From contig JAHFRG010000066.1 of NCBI GenBank assembly GCA_023258935.1, positions 1 through 8,826 of the forward strand: a stretch of DNA of 8,826 nucleotides, read 5' to 3'. The stretch is from Betaproteobacteria bacterium (GTDB lineage Bacteria > Pseudomonadota > Gammaproteobacteria > Burkholderiales > JAHFRG01). Below the pieces are notes generated by a model. The model made no database searches, had not been told where the DNA came from, and saw nothing but the letters and a program-made list of their open reading frames with translations. Shown piece by piece: positions 1 to 7,160 of this stretch. Each line of letters starts with the position of its first letter. The stretch's first letter is position 1. The position numbers were made by a program, and so were the translations under genes.

Positions 1-1229
1 TGAACTTCGGGCCGCAGCACCCAGCGGCGCATGGGGTATTGCGGCTGGTGCTGGAGCTCGACGGCGAAGTGATTGAGCGCGCCGACCCGCATATCGGCCT
101 TTTGCACCGCGCCACCGAAAAACTCGCCGAGCACAAAACCTATCTGCAGTCGGTACCGTATATGGACCGCCTCGATTACGTGTCGATGATGTGCAACGAG
201 CACGCCTACGTGATGGTGATCGAAAAGCTGCTCGAGTTGGAAGTCCCGGTTCGCGCGCAATATATTCGCGTCATGTTCGACGAGATCACGCGCATTCTCA
301 ATCATCTGTTGTGGCTCGGAGCGCACGCGCTGGATGTGGGCGCGATGACAGTATTCCTGTACGCCTTTCGCGAGCGTGAGGATCTGATGGACTGTTACGA
401 AGCGGTTTCCGGCGCACGCATGCACGCCGCATACTATCGTCCGGGTGGAGTCTACCGCGACCTTCCCGACGCCATGCCACAGTACCAGGCGTCGAAAATC
501 CACAGCGCCGCGGAGGTGGCAAAGCTCAACGAAAACCGCCAGGGCTCACTGCTCGATTTCATCGAAGATTTCACCAAGCGCTTTCCCGGGTACATAGACG
601 ACTACGAAACACTGCTTACCGACAACCGCATCTGGAAGCAGCGCACGGTGGGCATCGGCGTGGTCTCAGCCGAGCGCGCCAAGGCACTGGGTTTCACCGG
701 CCCGATGCTGCGCGGCTCAGGCGTGGAATGGGATCTGCGCAAAAAGCAGCCGTACGAAGTCTACGACCTAATGGAATTCGACATTCCGGTGGGCGTCAAC
801 GGCGACAGCTACGACCGATATCTGGTGCGCATCGAGGAAATGCGCCAATCCAATCAAATCATCAAACAGTGCATCGAGTGGCTGAGGAAAAACCCGGGCC
901 CGGTGATTACCGACAATCACAAGATTGCGCCGCCCTCGCGCGTGGAAATGAAACAAAATATGGAAGAACTGATCCACCATTTCAAGCTCTTTACCGAGGG
1001 TTTTCACGTGCCCGAAGGCGAAGCTTATGCTGCAGTTGAAGCTCCCAAGGGCGAGTTCGGCATTTATCTGATATCCGACGGCGCAAACAAGCCTTACCGT
1101 CTGAAAATACGCGCGCCCAGCTTTCCGCATCTTGCCGCATTGGATGAAATGTCCCGCGGCCACATGATTGCCGATGTGGTGGCGATAATAGGCACGCAGG
1201 ATATCGTGTTCGGGGAAATCGACCGATGA
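1..1229 (+). CDS. nuoD: NADH-quinone oxidoreductase subunit D (5' partial)
   Basis: This is the 49-kDa-type subunit of complex I. With NuoH it forms the quinone-reduction site at the base of the peripheral arm. The reading frame is already open at the left edge: base 3 begins the codons for NFGPQHPAAHGVL, so the TTG at 39 is internal and the true start lies about ten codons upstream (the family is about 417 residues; 408 full codons are visible). The second histidine of HPAAH (codon 30-32) matches the quinone-headgroup His of the family, and the tyrosine of RLDY (codon 177-179) matches the partner Tyr. LLHRATEKLAE, MCNEHAYVMVIEKLL and the C-terminal GTQDIVFGEIDR are family hallmarks. NuoD is related to the large subunit of [NiFe] hydrogenases but lacks the nickel-binding cysteines. 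Its TGA at 1227-1229 overlaps the ATG of a possible small ORF. The identification is essentially certain. Confidence 0.98.
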   Translation, partial: NFGPQHPAAHGVLRLVLELDGEVIERADPHIGLLHRATEKLAEHKTYLQSVPYMDRLDYVSMMCNEHAYVMVIEKLLELEVPVRAQYIRVMFDEITRILNHLLWLGAHALDVGAMTVFLYAFREREDLMDCYEAVSGARMHAAYYRPGGVYRDLPDAMPQYQASKIHSAAEVAKLNENRQGSLLDFIEDFTKRFPGYIDDYETLLTDNRIWKQRTVGIGVVSAERAKALGFTGPMLRGSGVEWDLRKKQPYEVYDLMEFDIPVGVNGDSYDRYLVRIEEMRQSNQIIKQCIEWLRKNPGPVITDNHKIAPPSRVEMKQNMEELIHHFKLFTEGFHVPEGEAYAAVEAPKGEFGIYLISDGANKPYRLKIRAPSFPHLAALDEMSRGHMIADVVAIIGTQDIVFGEIDR

Positions 1230-1366
1230 AAAGCTCGTCGCTTGGCATAACTTTGTTGCTCGCGGCCTCGAACATTCCCATTTACTACTTTGTAAACTCC
1301 GCCGTTCTCACCCGCTCGCGTCGCGTTCTGCCTGCGCTTTGGAGTTTTTCAGGAGGCGGGTCATGA
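1226..1366 (+). CDS. Possible 46-residue small membrane protein between nuoD and nuoE
   Basis: I do not recognise this reading frame; it may be fortuitous. It starts at an ATG that overlaps the nuoD stop (ATGA, 1226-1229). It runs through the whole intergenic gap and ends with a TGA that overlaps the nuoE start (ATGA, 1363-1366). A GGGGA at 1212-1216 lies 9 nt upstream and could serve as Shine-Dalgarno. The peptide begins MKSSSLGITLLLAASNIPIY. It has one hydrophobic stretch (about residues 6-28), then TRSRR and a Gly-rich end, so it could be a single-pass membrane peptide. GC content by codon position is about 47, 56 and 60%, only a weak coding signature. The terminal Gly codons are the nuoE Shine-Dalgarno region itself. 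An open frame of this length in 133 nt of GC-rich DNA is quite possible by chance; the two overlaps are what make it notable. Alternatively the gap is simply a noncoding leader for nuoE. Confidence 0.28.
   Translation: MKSSSLGITLLLAASNIPIYYFVNSAVLTRSRRVLPALWSFSGGGS
1351..1356 (+). promoter_or_regulatory. Consensus Shine-Dalgarno of nuoE
   Basis: AGGAGG lies 6 nt before the ATG at 1363. It fixes that codon as the nuoE start, rather than the in-frame TTG at 1339, which lies upstream of this site and would read through it. Confidence 0.85.
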
Positions 1367-1851
1367 ATGCACCGATGATATTGTCACCCGAAGCGCTGGC
1401 GAAAATAGACAAGGCCACCACCAAGTATCCGCCCGGACAGAAGCGGTCCGCGGTGATGGCGGCGCTCACGATTGCCCAGGACGAGAAAGGCTGGCTCTCC
1501 ACCGAGACCATGGATTTCGTCGCGCAATGCCTTGGCATGCCGCCGATTGCGGTGTACGAGGTAGCGACATTTTATTCCATGTACGACCTGCAGCCGGTGG
1601 GCAAGTACAAGATTTCTCTTTGCACCAACCTGCCTTGCGCGCTGTCCGGGGCCAATGCTGCGGCGGATTATCTGAAAAAAAAGCTCGCTATTGATTTCAA
1701 TGAAACCACGGGGGACGGGCAATTTACGCTCAAACAAGGCGAGTGCTTTGGCGCTTGTGGCGACGCGCCGGTTCTGCTGGTCAACAACAAGCGCATGTGC
1801 AGCTTCATGACGCGGGAAAAACTGGAAAAGCTGCTGGCGGAGCTCAAATGA
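1363..1851 (+). CDS. nuoE: NADH-quinone oxidoreductase subunit E
   Basis: This is the 24-kDa-type, thioredoxin-fold subunit of the NADH-oxidising module in the cytoplasmic arm. It carries the [2Fe-2S] cluster N1a next to FMN. The product is 162 residues. The N-terminal helical part includes KYPPGQKRSAVMAAL and the conserved VYEVATFYSMYDL segment (about residues 64-76). The cluster ligands are visible as Cys87 and Cys92 (CTNLPC, C-x4-C) and Cys128 and Cys132 (CFGAC, C-x3-C). Length and spacing are normal for the family. The start at 1363 is set by the AGGAGG 6 nt upstream and by family length. The stop TGA overlaps the nuoF ATG (ATGA, 1848-1851), so the two genes are probably translationally coupled. 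The 133-nt separation from nuoD is larger than at most other junctions here. Confidence 0.97.
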   Translation: MNAPMILSPEALAKIDKATTKYPPGQKRSAVMAALTIAQDEKGWLSTETMDFVAQCLGMPPIAVYEVATFYSMYDLQPVGKYKISLCTNLPCALSGANAAADYLKKKLAIDFNETTGDGQFTLKQGECFGACGDAPVLLVNNKRMCSFMTREKLEKLLAELK

Positions 1852-3143
1852 CCTGCCTGCATGGCCGCCACATCAACCCTATCATTCTTGCAGGCCTCGA
1901 CGGCAACAACTGGTGCATCGGCGATTATATGCGGCGCGGCGGTTATTCCGCGCTCAAAAAAGTGCTGTCCGAGAAAATCCCGCCGGAGCAGATTGTCAAT
2001 GAACTGAAAAAATCAGCGCTGCGCGGCCGCGGCGGCGCGGGATTTCCCACGGGATTGAAATGGAGTTTCATGCCGAAAAGTTTCACCGGCGAAAAGTATT
2101 TGATATGCAATTCCGACGAAGGCGAGCCCGGCACGTTCAAGGACCGCGACATCATGCGCTACAACCCGCACAGCGTCATCGAGGGTATGGCGATTGCGGC
2201 TTATGCGATGGGAGCTAAAACCGGCTACAACTATGTGCATGGCGAAGTGTGGGATTGCTACGAGCGCATGGAGGTGGCGCTGGAAGAAGCGCGCGCCGCG
2301 GGTTTTGTCGGCGACAATATCCTCGGCTCGGATTTCAGCTTCCAGCTTTACAACCACCACGGGTACGGCGCGTACATTTGCGGCGAGGAGACTGCGCTTC
2401 TAGATTCGCTCGAAGGCAAGAAAGGCATGCCGCGCTTCAAACCCCCGTTTCCCGCGAGTTACGGTTTGTACGGCAAGCCCACCACGGTCAACAACACCGA
2501 AACACTGGCTTGCGTTCCCTGGATCGTGCTGAACGGCGGGGAGAAGTTCTTAAGCATGGGCAGGCCCAACAGCGGCGGCACCAAAATTTTCTCCGTCTGT
2601 GGGCATGTCAACCAACCCGGCAACTACGAAGTACCGTTGGGCACACCGTTTGCGAAGCTTCTGGAGCTTGCCGGCGGCATGCGCGGCGGGAAGAAATTCA
2701 AGGCCTGCATTCCCGGCGGCTCCTCAATGCCGGTCTTGCCCGCGCATATCATGCTCGCCACCGACATGGATTACGATTCGATTGCCAAGGCTGGCTCGAT
2801 GCTGGGTTCAGGCGGAGTCATCATCATGGACGAGACGGTGTGCATGGTGAAGGCTCTGCTGCGGCTTTCCTATTTTTACTTCGAGGAATCCTGCGGCCAA
2901 TGCACGCCGTGCCGCGAAGGCACCGGCTGGCTGTACCGCGTGGTAAATCGTATTGAACACGGCCAGGGAAAGCAGGAAGATTTAGATCTTCTGGTCAATG
3001 TGGCGGACAACATTGCAGGGCGCACCATTTGCGCTTTAGGCGATGCCGCAGCGCTGCCGGTGAAGAGCTTCATCACCCATTTCCGTGAGGAGTTCGAGCA
3101 CCACATCGAGAGCAAACAATGCCTGGTACCTACTTATGCTTGA
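1848..3143 (+). CDS. nuoF: NADH-quinone oxidoreductase subunit F
   Basis: This is the 51-kDa-type catalytic subunit: it binds NADH and FMN, accepts the hydride and passes single electrons on through [4Fe-4S] cluster N3. The product is 431 residues, a normal length. The glycine-rich nucleotide-binding stretch GRGGAGFPTGLKW is at about 60-72, and the flavin-site motif NSDEGEPGTFKDR is at 88-100. The family signature GEETALLDSLEG is at 179-190. The N3 ligands are Cys349, Cys352 and Cys355 (ESCGQCTPCREG) plus Cys395 (GRTICALGDAA). The chosen ATG overlaps the nuoE stop by ATGA and has GGAG at 1839-1842, 5 nt upstream. An in-frame ATG at 1743 lies deep inside nuoE and is rejected. The N-terminus MTCLHGRHINPIILAGLDG resembles betaproteobacterial NuoF as I remember it. 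The 3' end overlaps nuoG by 8 nt. Confidence 0.98.
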   Translation: MTCLHGRHINPIILAGLDGNNWCIGDYMRRGGYSALKKVLSEKIPPEQIVNELKKSALRGRGGAGFPTGLKWSFMPKSFTGEKYLICNSDEGEPGTFKDRDIMRYNPHSVIEGMAIAAYAMGAKTGYNYVHGEVWDCYERMEVALEEARAAGFVGDNILGSDFSFQLYNHHGYGAYICGEETALLDSLEGKKGMPRFKPPFPASYGLYGKPTTVNNTETLACVPWIVLNGGEKFLSMGRPNSGGTKIFSVCGHVNQPGNYEVPLGTPFAKLLELAGGMRGGKKFKACIPGGSSMPVLPAHIMLATDMDYDSIAKAGSMLGSGGVIIMDETVCMVKALLRLSYFYFEESCGQCTPCREGTGWLYRVVNRIEHGQGKQEDLDLLVNVADNIAGRTICALGDAAALPVKSFITHFREEFEHHIESKQCLVPTYA

Positions 3144-5484
3144 TCTCGAAATAGACGGCAAGCAGATAGAAGTAAAGGAAGGCAGCACCATTATGGATGC
3201 GGCCAACCAGCTGGGTATTTTCATCCCGCATTTCTGCTACCACCGCAAGCTTTCGATTGCCGCCAACTGCCGCATGTGTTTGGTACAAGTGGAGAAAGCG
3301 CCCAAACCTCTTCCTGCCTGTGCCACCCCGGTTATGGGCGGGATGAAGGTGTTTACTCATTCCGACGAGGCGGTGAATGCGCAGAAGGGCGTGATGGAAT
3401 TTTTGCTGATTAATCACCCGCTCGATTGCCCGATCTGCGACCAGGGAGGCGAATGCCTGTTGCAGGACCTCGCGGTGGGATACGGCGGAAGTAGCAGCCG
3501 CTACGAGGAAGAAAAGCGCGTGGTGGCGGACAAAAATCTTGGGCCGCTCATTGCCACTGATATGACGCGCTGCATTCACTGTACGCGTTGCGTGCGCTTC
3601 GGGCAGGAAATCGCAGGCATCATGGAGCTCGGCATGGTGGGCCGCGGCGAGCATGCGGAAATCCTGACGTTCGTGGGTAAAACGGTTGACTCGGAGCTTT
3701 CTGGAAACATGATAGATCTGTGTCCGGTGGGCGCGCTAACTTCCAAGCCGTTCCGCTACACCGCCCGCACCTGGGAATTGTCGCGACGCAAATCCATCAG
3801 CCCGCATGACAGTTTGGGCTCCAATCTAATAGTGCAGGTCAAAGACAATCGCGTGATGCGCGTGCTGCCGCGCGACAACGAGGAAATCAATGAATGCTGG
3901 CTTTCCGACAAAGACCGCTACTCATATGAGGGGCTGAATTCAGAAGAGCGCTTGACCCGGCCGATGCTGAAGCAAGACGGCGAGTGGAAAGAAGTGGAAT
4001 GGCAGACTGCGCTGGAATTCATAGCTGAAGGCCTGAAGCGGATTCGCGCTACACACGGCGCAGAAGCCATCGGCGCGCTTGCCACACCGCACAGCACGCT
4101 GGAAGAGCTGTATCTGCTGCAGAAACTCATGCGCGGTTTGGGCAGCGGCAATGTGGATTTCAGATTGCGCCAATGCGATTTCAGCGCGGAGTTGCAGGGC
4201 GCGCCCTGGCTGGGCATGAAAATCGCGGAGATCAGCCAGCTTGACCGCGTGCTGGTGGTGGGCAGCATGCTGCGCAAAGATCATCCGCTTCTTTCTAATC
4301 GTCTGCGCCAGGCGGCGAAGCGCGGCACGCATATCAATCTCATCAACGCAGTTGACGATGCTTTGCTGATGAAAATTGAACATAAGGTCATTGTCGCGCC
4401 GCGGGAAATGGTGAAGACGCTGGCGGAAGTTCTAAAAGCGACGGCCGAAGCGAAGAACAAGCCTTGTGCATTCAGCGCGCAACTTGCCGCGCTAAATCCC
4501 TCCCAGGAAGCGCGGCGCATCGCGGAGAGCCTGGCTTCGGGGAATAAAGCCGCGGTCTTTCTCGGCAACCTCGCTCAAAATCACCCGCAGTCGGCTGCTT
4601 TGCATGCTCTGGCTCAGGAACTTGCCTCGCTTCTCGGCGCAAAATTCGGTTTCTTTGGCGAAGCGGCAAACAGCGTCGGCGGCTATATCGCCGGCGTAGT
4701 CCCATTCGGGACGCCTGCCGGCAAGCACGCCAAGGCGATGCTGGAAGATCCGCTCAAAGCCTATCTGCTGCTCAATACTGAAGTCGAGCTTGATTGCCAC
4801 AATCCGCGCGAGGCGGTTGCCGCTATGCGTAAAGCCGAGCTGGTGGTGGCCATGAGCGCCTACCGTCACAAAGCCGCCGAATATGCGCATGTGCTGTTGC
4901 CGATCGCGCCGTTCACCGAAACCGCCGGTACCTTCATCAATACCGAAGGCAGGGCGCAAAGCTTCAACGGCACGGTGAAACCGCTTGCTGAAACCCGACC
5001 GGCATGGAAAGTATTGCGCGTGCTGGGCAATTTGCTGGGGCTGGCTGGTTTCGAGCAGGACAGCATCGAGCAGGTGCGGGCGGAAATCCTCCCCGATGCT
5101 GGTGCGGATTTAGCGCAGAGGCTTGACAACCGTTTGCGCCGGCAGATTCTCGCTGCCGTTGAAATTCCCGCGGCAGACGGTTTGCAGCGAATTGGAGAAG
5201 TGCCGGTTTATTCAGCCGACGCCATCGTGCGCCGCGCCGCGTCGTTGCAGAAAACCCGAGATGCACGGGCTCCGGTGGCGTGGATGCCAGGAGTGCTTTA
5301 CGAGCGGCTCAAGCTGCGCGATGGAGACAAAGTCAAATTGACCCAGGAGCAGGGCTCAGCCACGCTGGAAGCACGTCGCGACGACACTCTGCCGCAGAAC
5401 TGCGTACGAGCAGCCAGCGCACACTCGATGACCGCGGAGCTGGGCGCCATGTTCGGCGAAATCACCCTGGAGCGCGCGACATGA
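3136..5484 (+). CDS. nuoG: NADH-quinone oxidoreductase subunit G
   Basis: This is the large iron-sulphur subunit of the peripheral arm, relaying electrons from NuoF towards NuoI. The product is 782 residues. The N-terminal ferredoxin-like domain has Cys34, Cys45, Cys48 and Cys62 for [2Fe-2S] N1b. His94, Cys98, Cys101 and Cys107 (HPLDCPICDQGGEC) bind N5 with its unusual histidine ligand. Cys146, Cys149, Cys152 and Cys196 (MTRCIHCTRC, DLCPVGAL) bind N4. From about residue 210 on it is a degenerate molybdopterin-oxidoreductase-like domain. The four-cysteine N7 site found in enterobacterial and Thermus NuoG is absent: the segment reads RRKSISPHDSLGSN, with no cysteine until Cys254. The start at 3136 gives the usual MLDLEIDGKQ opening and overlaps nuoF by 8 nt. 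No clear Shine-Dalgarno precedes it, so coupling to nuoF translation is likely. The reading frame extends upstream to 3085, but only inside nuoF. Confidence 0.97.
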   Translation: MLDLEIDGKQIEVKEGSTIMDAANQLGIFIPHFCYHRKLSIAANCRMCLVQVEKAPKPLPACATPVMGGMKVFTHSDEAVNAQKGVMEFLLINHPLDCPICDQGGECLLQDLAVGYGGSSSRYEEEKRVVADKNLGPLIATDMTRCIHCTRCVRFGQEIAGIMELGMVGRGEHAEILTFVGKTVDSELSGNMIDLCPVGALTSKPFRYTARTWELSRRKSISPHDSLGSNLIVQVKDNRVMRVLPRDNEEINECWLSDKDRYSYEGLNSEERLTRPMLKQDGEWKEVEWQTALEFIAEGLKRIRATHGAEAIGALATPHSTLEELYLLQKLMRGLGSGNVDFRLRQCDFSAELQGAPWLGMKIAEISQLDRVLVVGSMLRKDHPLLSNRLRQAAKRGTHINLINAVDDALLMKIEHKVIVAPREMVKTLAEVLKATAEAKNKPCAFSAQLAALNPSQEARRIAESLASGNKAAVFLGNLAQNHPQSAALHALAQELASLLGAKFGFFGEAANSVGGYIAGVVPFGTPAGKHAKAMLEDPLKAYLLLNTEVELDCHNPREAVAAMRKAELVVAMSAYRHKAAEYAHVLLPIAPFTETAGTFINTEGRAQSFNGTVKPLAETRPAWKVLRVLGNLLGLAGFEQDSIEQVRAEILPDAGADLAQRLDNRLRRQILAAVEIPAADGLQRIGEVPVYSADAIVRRAASLQKTRDARAPVAWMPGVLYERLKLRDGDKVKLTQEQGSATLEARRDDTLPQNCVRAASAHSMTAELGAMFGEITLERAT

Positions 5485-6545
5485 ACTCGCTGCAGGAATT
5501 GTTCGGGCCGGTATGGTGGCCGTATGTCATCACCTTCTCCAAGACGCTTGGGCTTATCATCGCCATAGTTGTGCCGCTGTTGTTGGGCGTCGCCTACTTG
5601 ACGCTCGCAGAGCGCAAGGTGATTGGTTACATGCAGGTACGGCTCGGCCCAAATCGTGTGACTTTCTTTGGAATCCCTTGGCTTGGTGGGTGGGCTCAGC
5701 CGATTGCCGATGCGCTCAAGCTGCTCGTCAAGGAAATCATCATCCCGAGCGGCGCCAACCGCTTCCTGTTTGTGCTGGCGCCGGTGCTGTCCATCATGCC
5801 GGCCATGGCGGCATGGGCTGTGGTGCCGTTTCAGCCCGAACTGGTGCTAGCCAATGTGGACGCAGGCCTGCTCTATATCATGGCGATAACATCCATGGGC
5901 GTGTACGGCGTGATCATCGCCGGCTGGGCATCCAACTCCAAATATGCCTTTATTGGTGCGATGCGCTCGGCGGCGCAAATCGTCTCCTACGAAATCGCCA
6001 TGGGATTTGCCCTGGTGGGCGTGCTGATGGCTTCGCATAGCCTCAATCTGGTTGAGATCGTAAATGCCCAGCAGGGCGGGGCGGGTTTTTTAAACTGGTT
6101 TTTCATTCCGTTGTTTCCGCTGTTCCTGGTATACCTGATTTCAGGAGTGGCTGAAACCAACCGCTCGCCGTTTGATGTGGCGGAAGGCGAATCGGAAATT
6201 GTCGCCGGCTTCCATGTCGAATATTCAGGAATGGCGTTCGCGGTGTTCTTCCTCGCCGAATACGCCAACATAATCCTGGTCTCCACCATGTGCGCGACCA
6301 TGTTTCTCGGCGGCTGGCTGCCGCCGTTTAATTTCGCGCCATTCACGTGGCTGCCCGGAGTTTTCTGGCTGGTGTTCAAGGTGGTTTTCATCATATTTTG
6401 CTTTCTGTGGTTCCGCGCTACTTTCCCGCGCTACCGCTATGACCAGATCATGCGCCTGGGCTGGAAAGTATTTATCCCAGTCACGCTGGTGTGGATTTTC
6501 GTGATTGGCGGGCTGCAGCAGACGCGCTTCTGGTTCTGGGGATGA
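5481..6545 (+). CDS. nuoH: NADH-quinone oxidoreductase subunit H
   Basis: This is the ND1-type integral membrane subunit that docks the peripheral arm on the membrane and forms the quinone entry chamber with NuoD. The product is 354 residues, with multiple hydrophobic helices (eight expected for the family). Hallmarks are LAERKVIGYMQVRLGPNRV (about 42-60, with Glu44 and Arg45) and the acidic cytoplasmic loop AETNRSPFDVAEGESEIVAG (224-243), which carries Glu225, Asp232, Glu235, Glu237 and Glu239; this loop is thought to link quinone chemistry to proton movement. The ATG at 5481 overlaps the nuoG stop (ATGA) and has GGAG at 5469-5472, 8 nt upstream. The upstream extension of the open frame to 5280 lies within nuoG and is not used. 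Confidence 0.98.
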   Translation: MNSLQELFGPVWWPYVITFSKTLGLIIAIVVPLLLGVAYLTLAERKVIGYMQVRLGPNRVTFFGIPWLGGWAQPIADALKLLVKEIIIPSGANRFLFVLAPVLSIMPAMAAWAVVPFQPELVLANVDAGLLYIMAITSMGVYGVIIAGWASNSKYAFIGAMRSAAQIVSYEIAMGFALVGVLMASHSLNLVEIVNAQQGGAGFLNWFFIPLFPLFLVYLISGVAETNRSPFDVAEGESEIVAGFHVEYSGMAFAVFFLAEYANIILVSTMCATMFLGGWLPPFNFAPFTWLPGVFWLVFKVVFIIFCFLWFRATFPRYRYDQIMRLGWKVFIPVTLVWIFVIGGLQQTRFWFWG

Positions 6546-6549
6546 CGAC

Positions 6550-7038
6550 ATGAAGCGCATCGTGGAATTCTTCAAGAGCTTTCTGCTGATTGAGCTGGTG
6601 AAAGGCATGTGGCTTACTGGCAGGCACCTGTTCAAGCGCAAGATTACCGTGCAGTTTCCCGAGGAGAAAACTCCGCAGAGCCCGCGCTTCAGGGGTCTGC
6701 ACGCACTGCGCCGTTATCCCAACGGCGAAGAGCGCTGCATCGCCTGCAAGTTGTGCGAGGCGGTGTGCCCTGCGCTGGCAATTACCATTGAATCGGAGCA
6801 GCGGGCGGACGGGACACGCCGTACTACGCGCTACGAAATTGATTTGACCAAGTGCATTTTCTGCGGATTATGCGAGGAATCCTGCCCGGTGGATTCGATC
6901 GTGGAGACGCGTATCCTCGAATACCACGGTGAAAAACGCGGCGATTTGATCTACACCAAGGAAATGCTGCTTGCGGTTGGGGACAAGTACGAAAAAGAAA
7001 TCGCCCGGGACCGGGCGGCCGACGCGGCGTATCGTTAA
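6550..7038 (+). CDS. nuoI: NADH-quinone oxidoreductase subunit I
   Basis: This is the TYKY-type 2x[4Fe-4S] ferredoxin-like subunit. Clusters N6a and N6b carry electrons from NuoG to N2 near the quinone site. The product is 162 residues. An amphipathic N-terminal region (about 1-30, MKRIVEFFKSFLLIELVKGM) lies against the membrane. Two cysteine motifs follow: Cys63, Cys66, Cys69 and Cys73 (CIACKLCEAVCP), then Cys102, Cys105, Cys108 and Cys112 (CIFCGLCEESCP). As in other bis-cluster ferredoxins, the fourth cysteine of each motif should ligate the opposite cluster. The ATG at 6550 is 4 nt after the nuoH stop, with GGGGA at 6538-6542, 7 nt upstream. The in-frame codon at 6505 is inside nuoH. A GC-rich inverted repeat (7002-7008 with 7011-7017) lies in the last codons. 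Confidence 0.98.
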   Translation: MKRIVEFFKSFLLIELVKGMWLTGRHLFKRKITVQFPEEKTPQSPRFRGLHALRRYPNGEERCIACKLCEAVCPALAITIESEQRADGTRRTTRYEIDLTKCIFCGLCEESCPVDSIVETRILEYHGEKRGDLIYTKEMLLAVGDKYEKEIARDRAADAAYR

Positions 7039-7049
7039 ATTATAATTGA

Positions 7050-7147
7050 ACCGCGGAGGCGCGGAGACGCTGAGAAAAATAAAAATGATTTATGACAAAG
7101 GAAAAAGAAAATGAATTATATTCTCTGTGCCTCTGCGTCTCTGCAGT
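7050..7147 (+). repeat. Imperfect palindromic (REP/MITE-like) element in the nuoI-nuoJ spacer
   Basis: Two 27-nt arms, 7050-7076 and 7121-7147, are inverted copies with 20 of 27 identities, separated by a 44-nt A-rich loop. Each arm is three tandem 8-bp units. On the left these are CGCGGAGG, CGCGGAGA and CGCTGAGA (7052-7075). On the right, read on the minus strand, they are TGCAGAGA, CGCAGAGG and CACAGAGA (7122-7145). Four of the seven mismatches are G opposite T, so in RNA they would be G-U pairs and 24 of 27 positions could pair in the nuo transcript. It encodes no transposase. Flanking AT-rich TTAAA copies (7035-7039, 7155-7159) could be a target duplication but are too simple to rely on. 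GC-rich units of this CGCAGAG kind resemble dispersed intergenic repeats I recall from environmental bacteria; I could not check copy number. The strand is arbitrary. Confidence 0.7.
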
Positions 7148-7160
7148 AAAAAATTTAAAC

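Noticed and set aside
1242..1260. Sigma-54-like sequence (TTGGCA ... TTGCT) in the nuoD-nuoE gap
   Set aside because: The GG and GC dinucleotides are separated by 12 nt instead of the required 10, so the -24/-12 geometry fails. No convincing sigma-70 pair was found there either.
1677..1683. In-frame A AAA AAG slippery heptamer in nuoE
   Set aside because: It encodes part of a Lys-Lys-Lys run in a normally conserved protein. A -1 shift would hit a stop within four codons, before the second pair of cluster cysteines, giving a useless fragment. No stimulatory structure was evident.
3130..3654. 174-codon open frame on the minus strand opposite nuoG, and similar long antisense frames elsewhere
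   Set aside because: These are shadows of strongly coding + strand genes in GC-rich DNA. Their translations resemble no family I know and they lack independent ribosome sites or gaps.
5280..5480. Upstream extension of the nuoH frame as an N-terminal domain
   Set aside because: It lies wholly inside nuoG. The ATG at 5481 has a Shine-Dalgarno, an ATGA overlap and the right family N-terminus.
7041..7046. Perfect TATAAT hexamer just after the nuoI stop, as a possible promoter for nuoJKL
   Set aside because: No acceptable -35 box lies 16-18 nt upstream (GC-rich nuoI codons) and there is no extended -10 TG. In an AT-rich spacer a lone hexamer is weak evidence.
7077..7147. Right arm of the palindrome as a Rho-independent terminator after nuoI
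   Set aside because: The stem encloses a long 44-nt loop and is followed by an A-rich, not T-rich, tract on the + strand. Termination here would also cut the operon.
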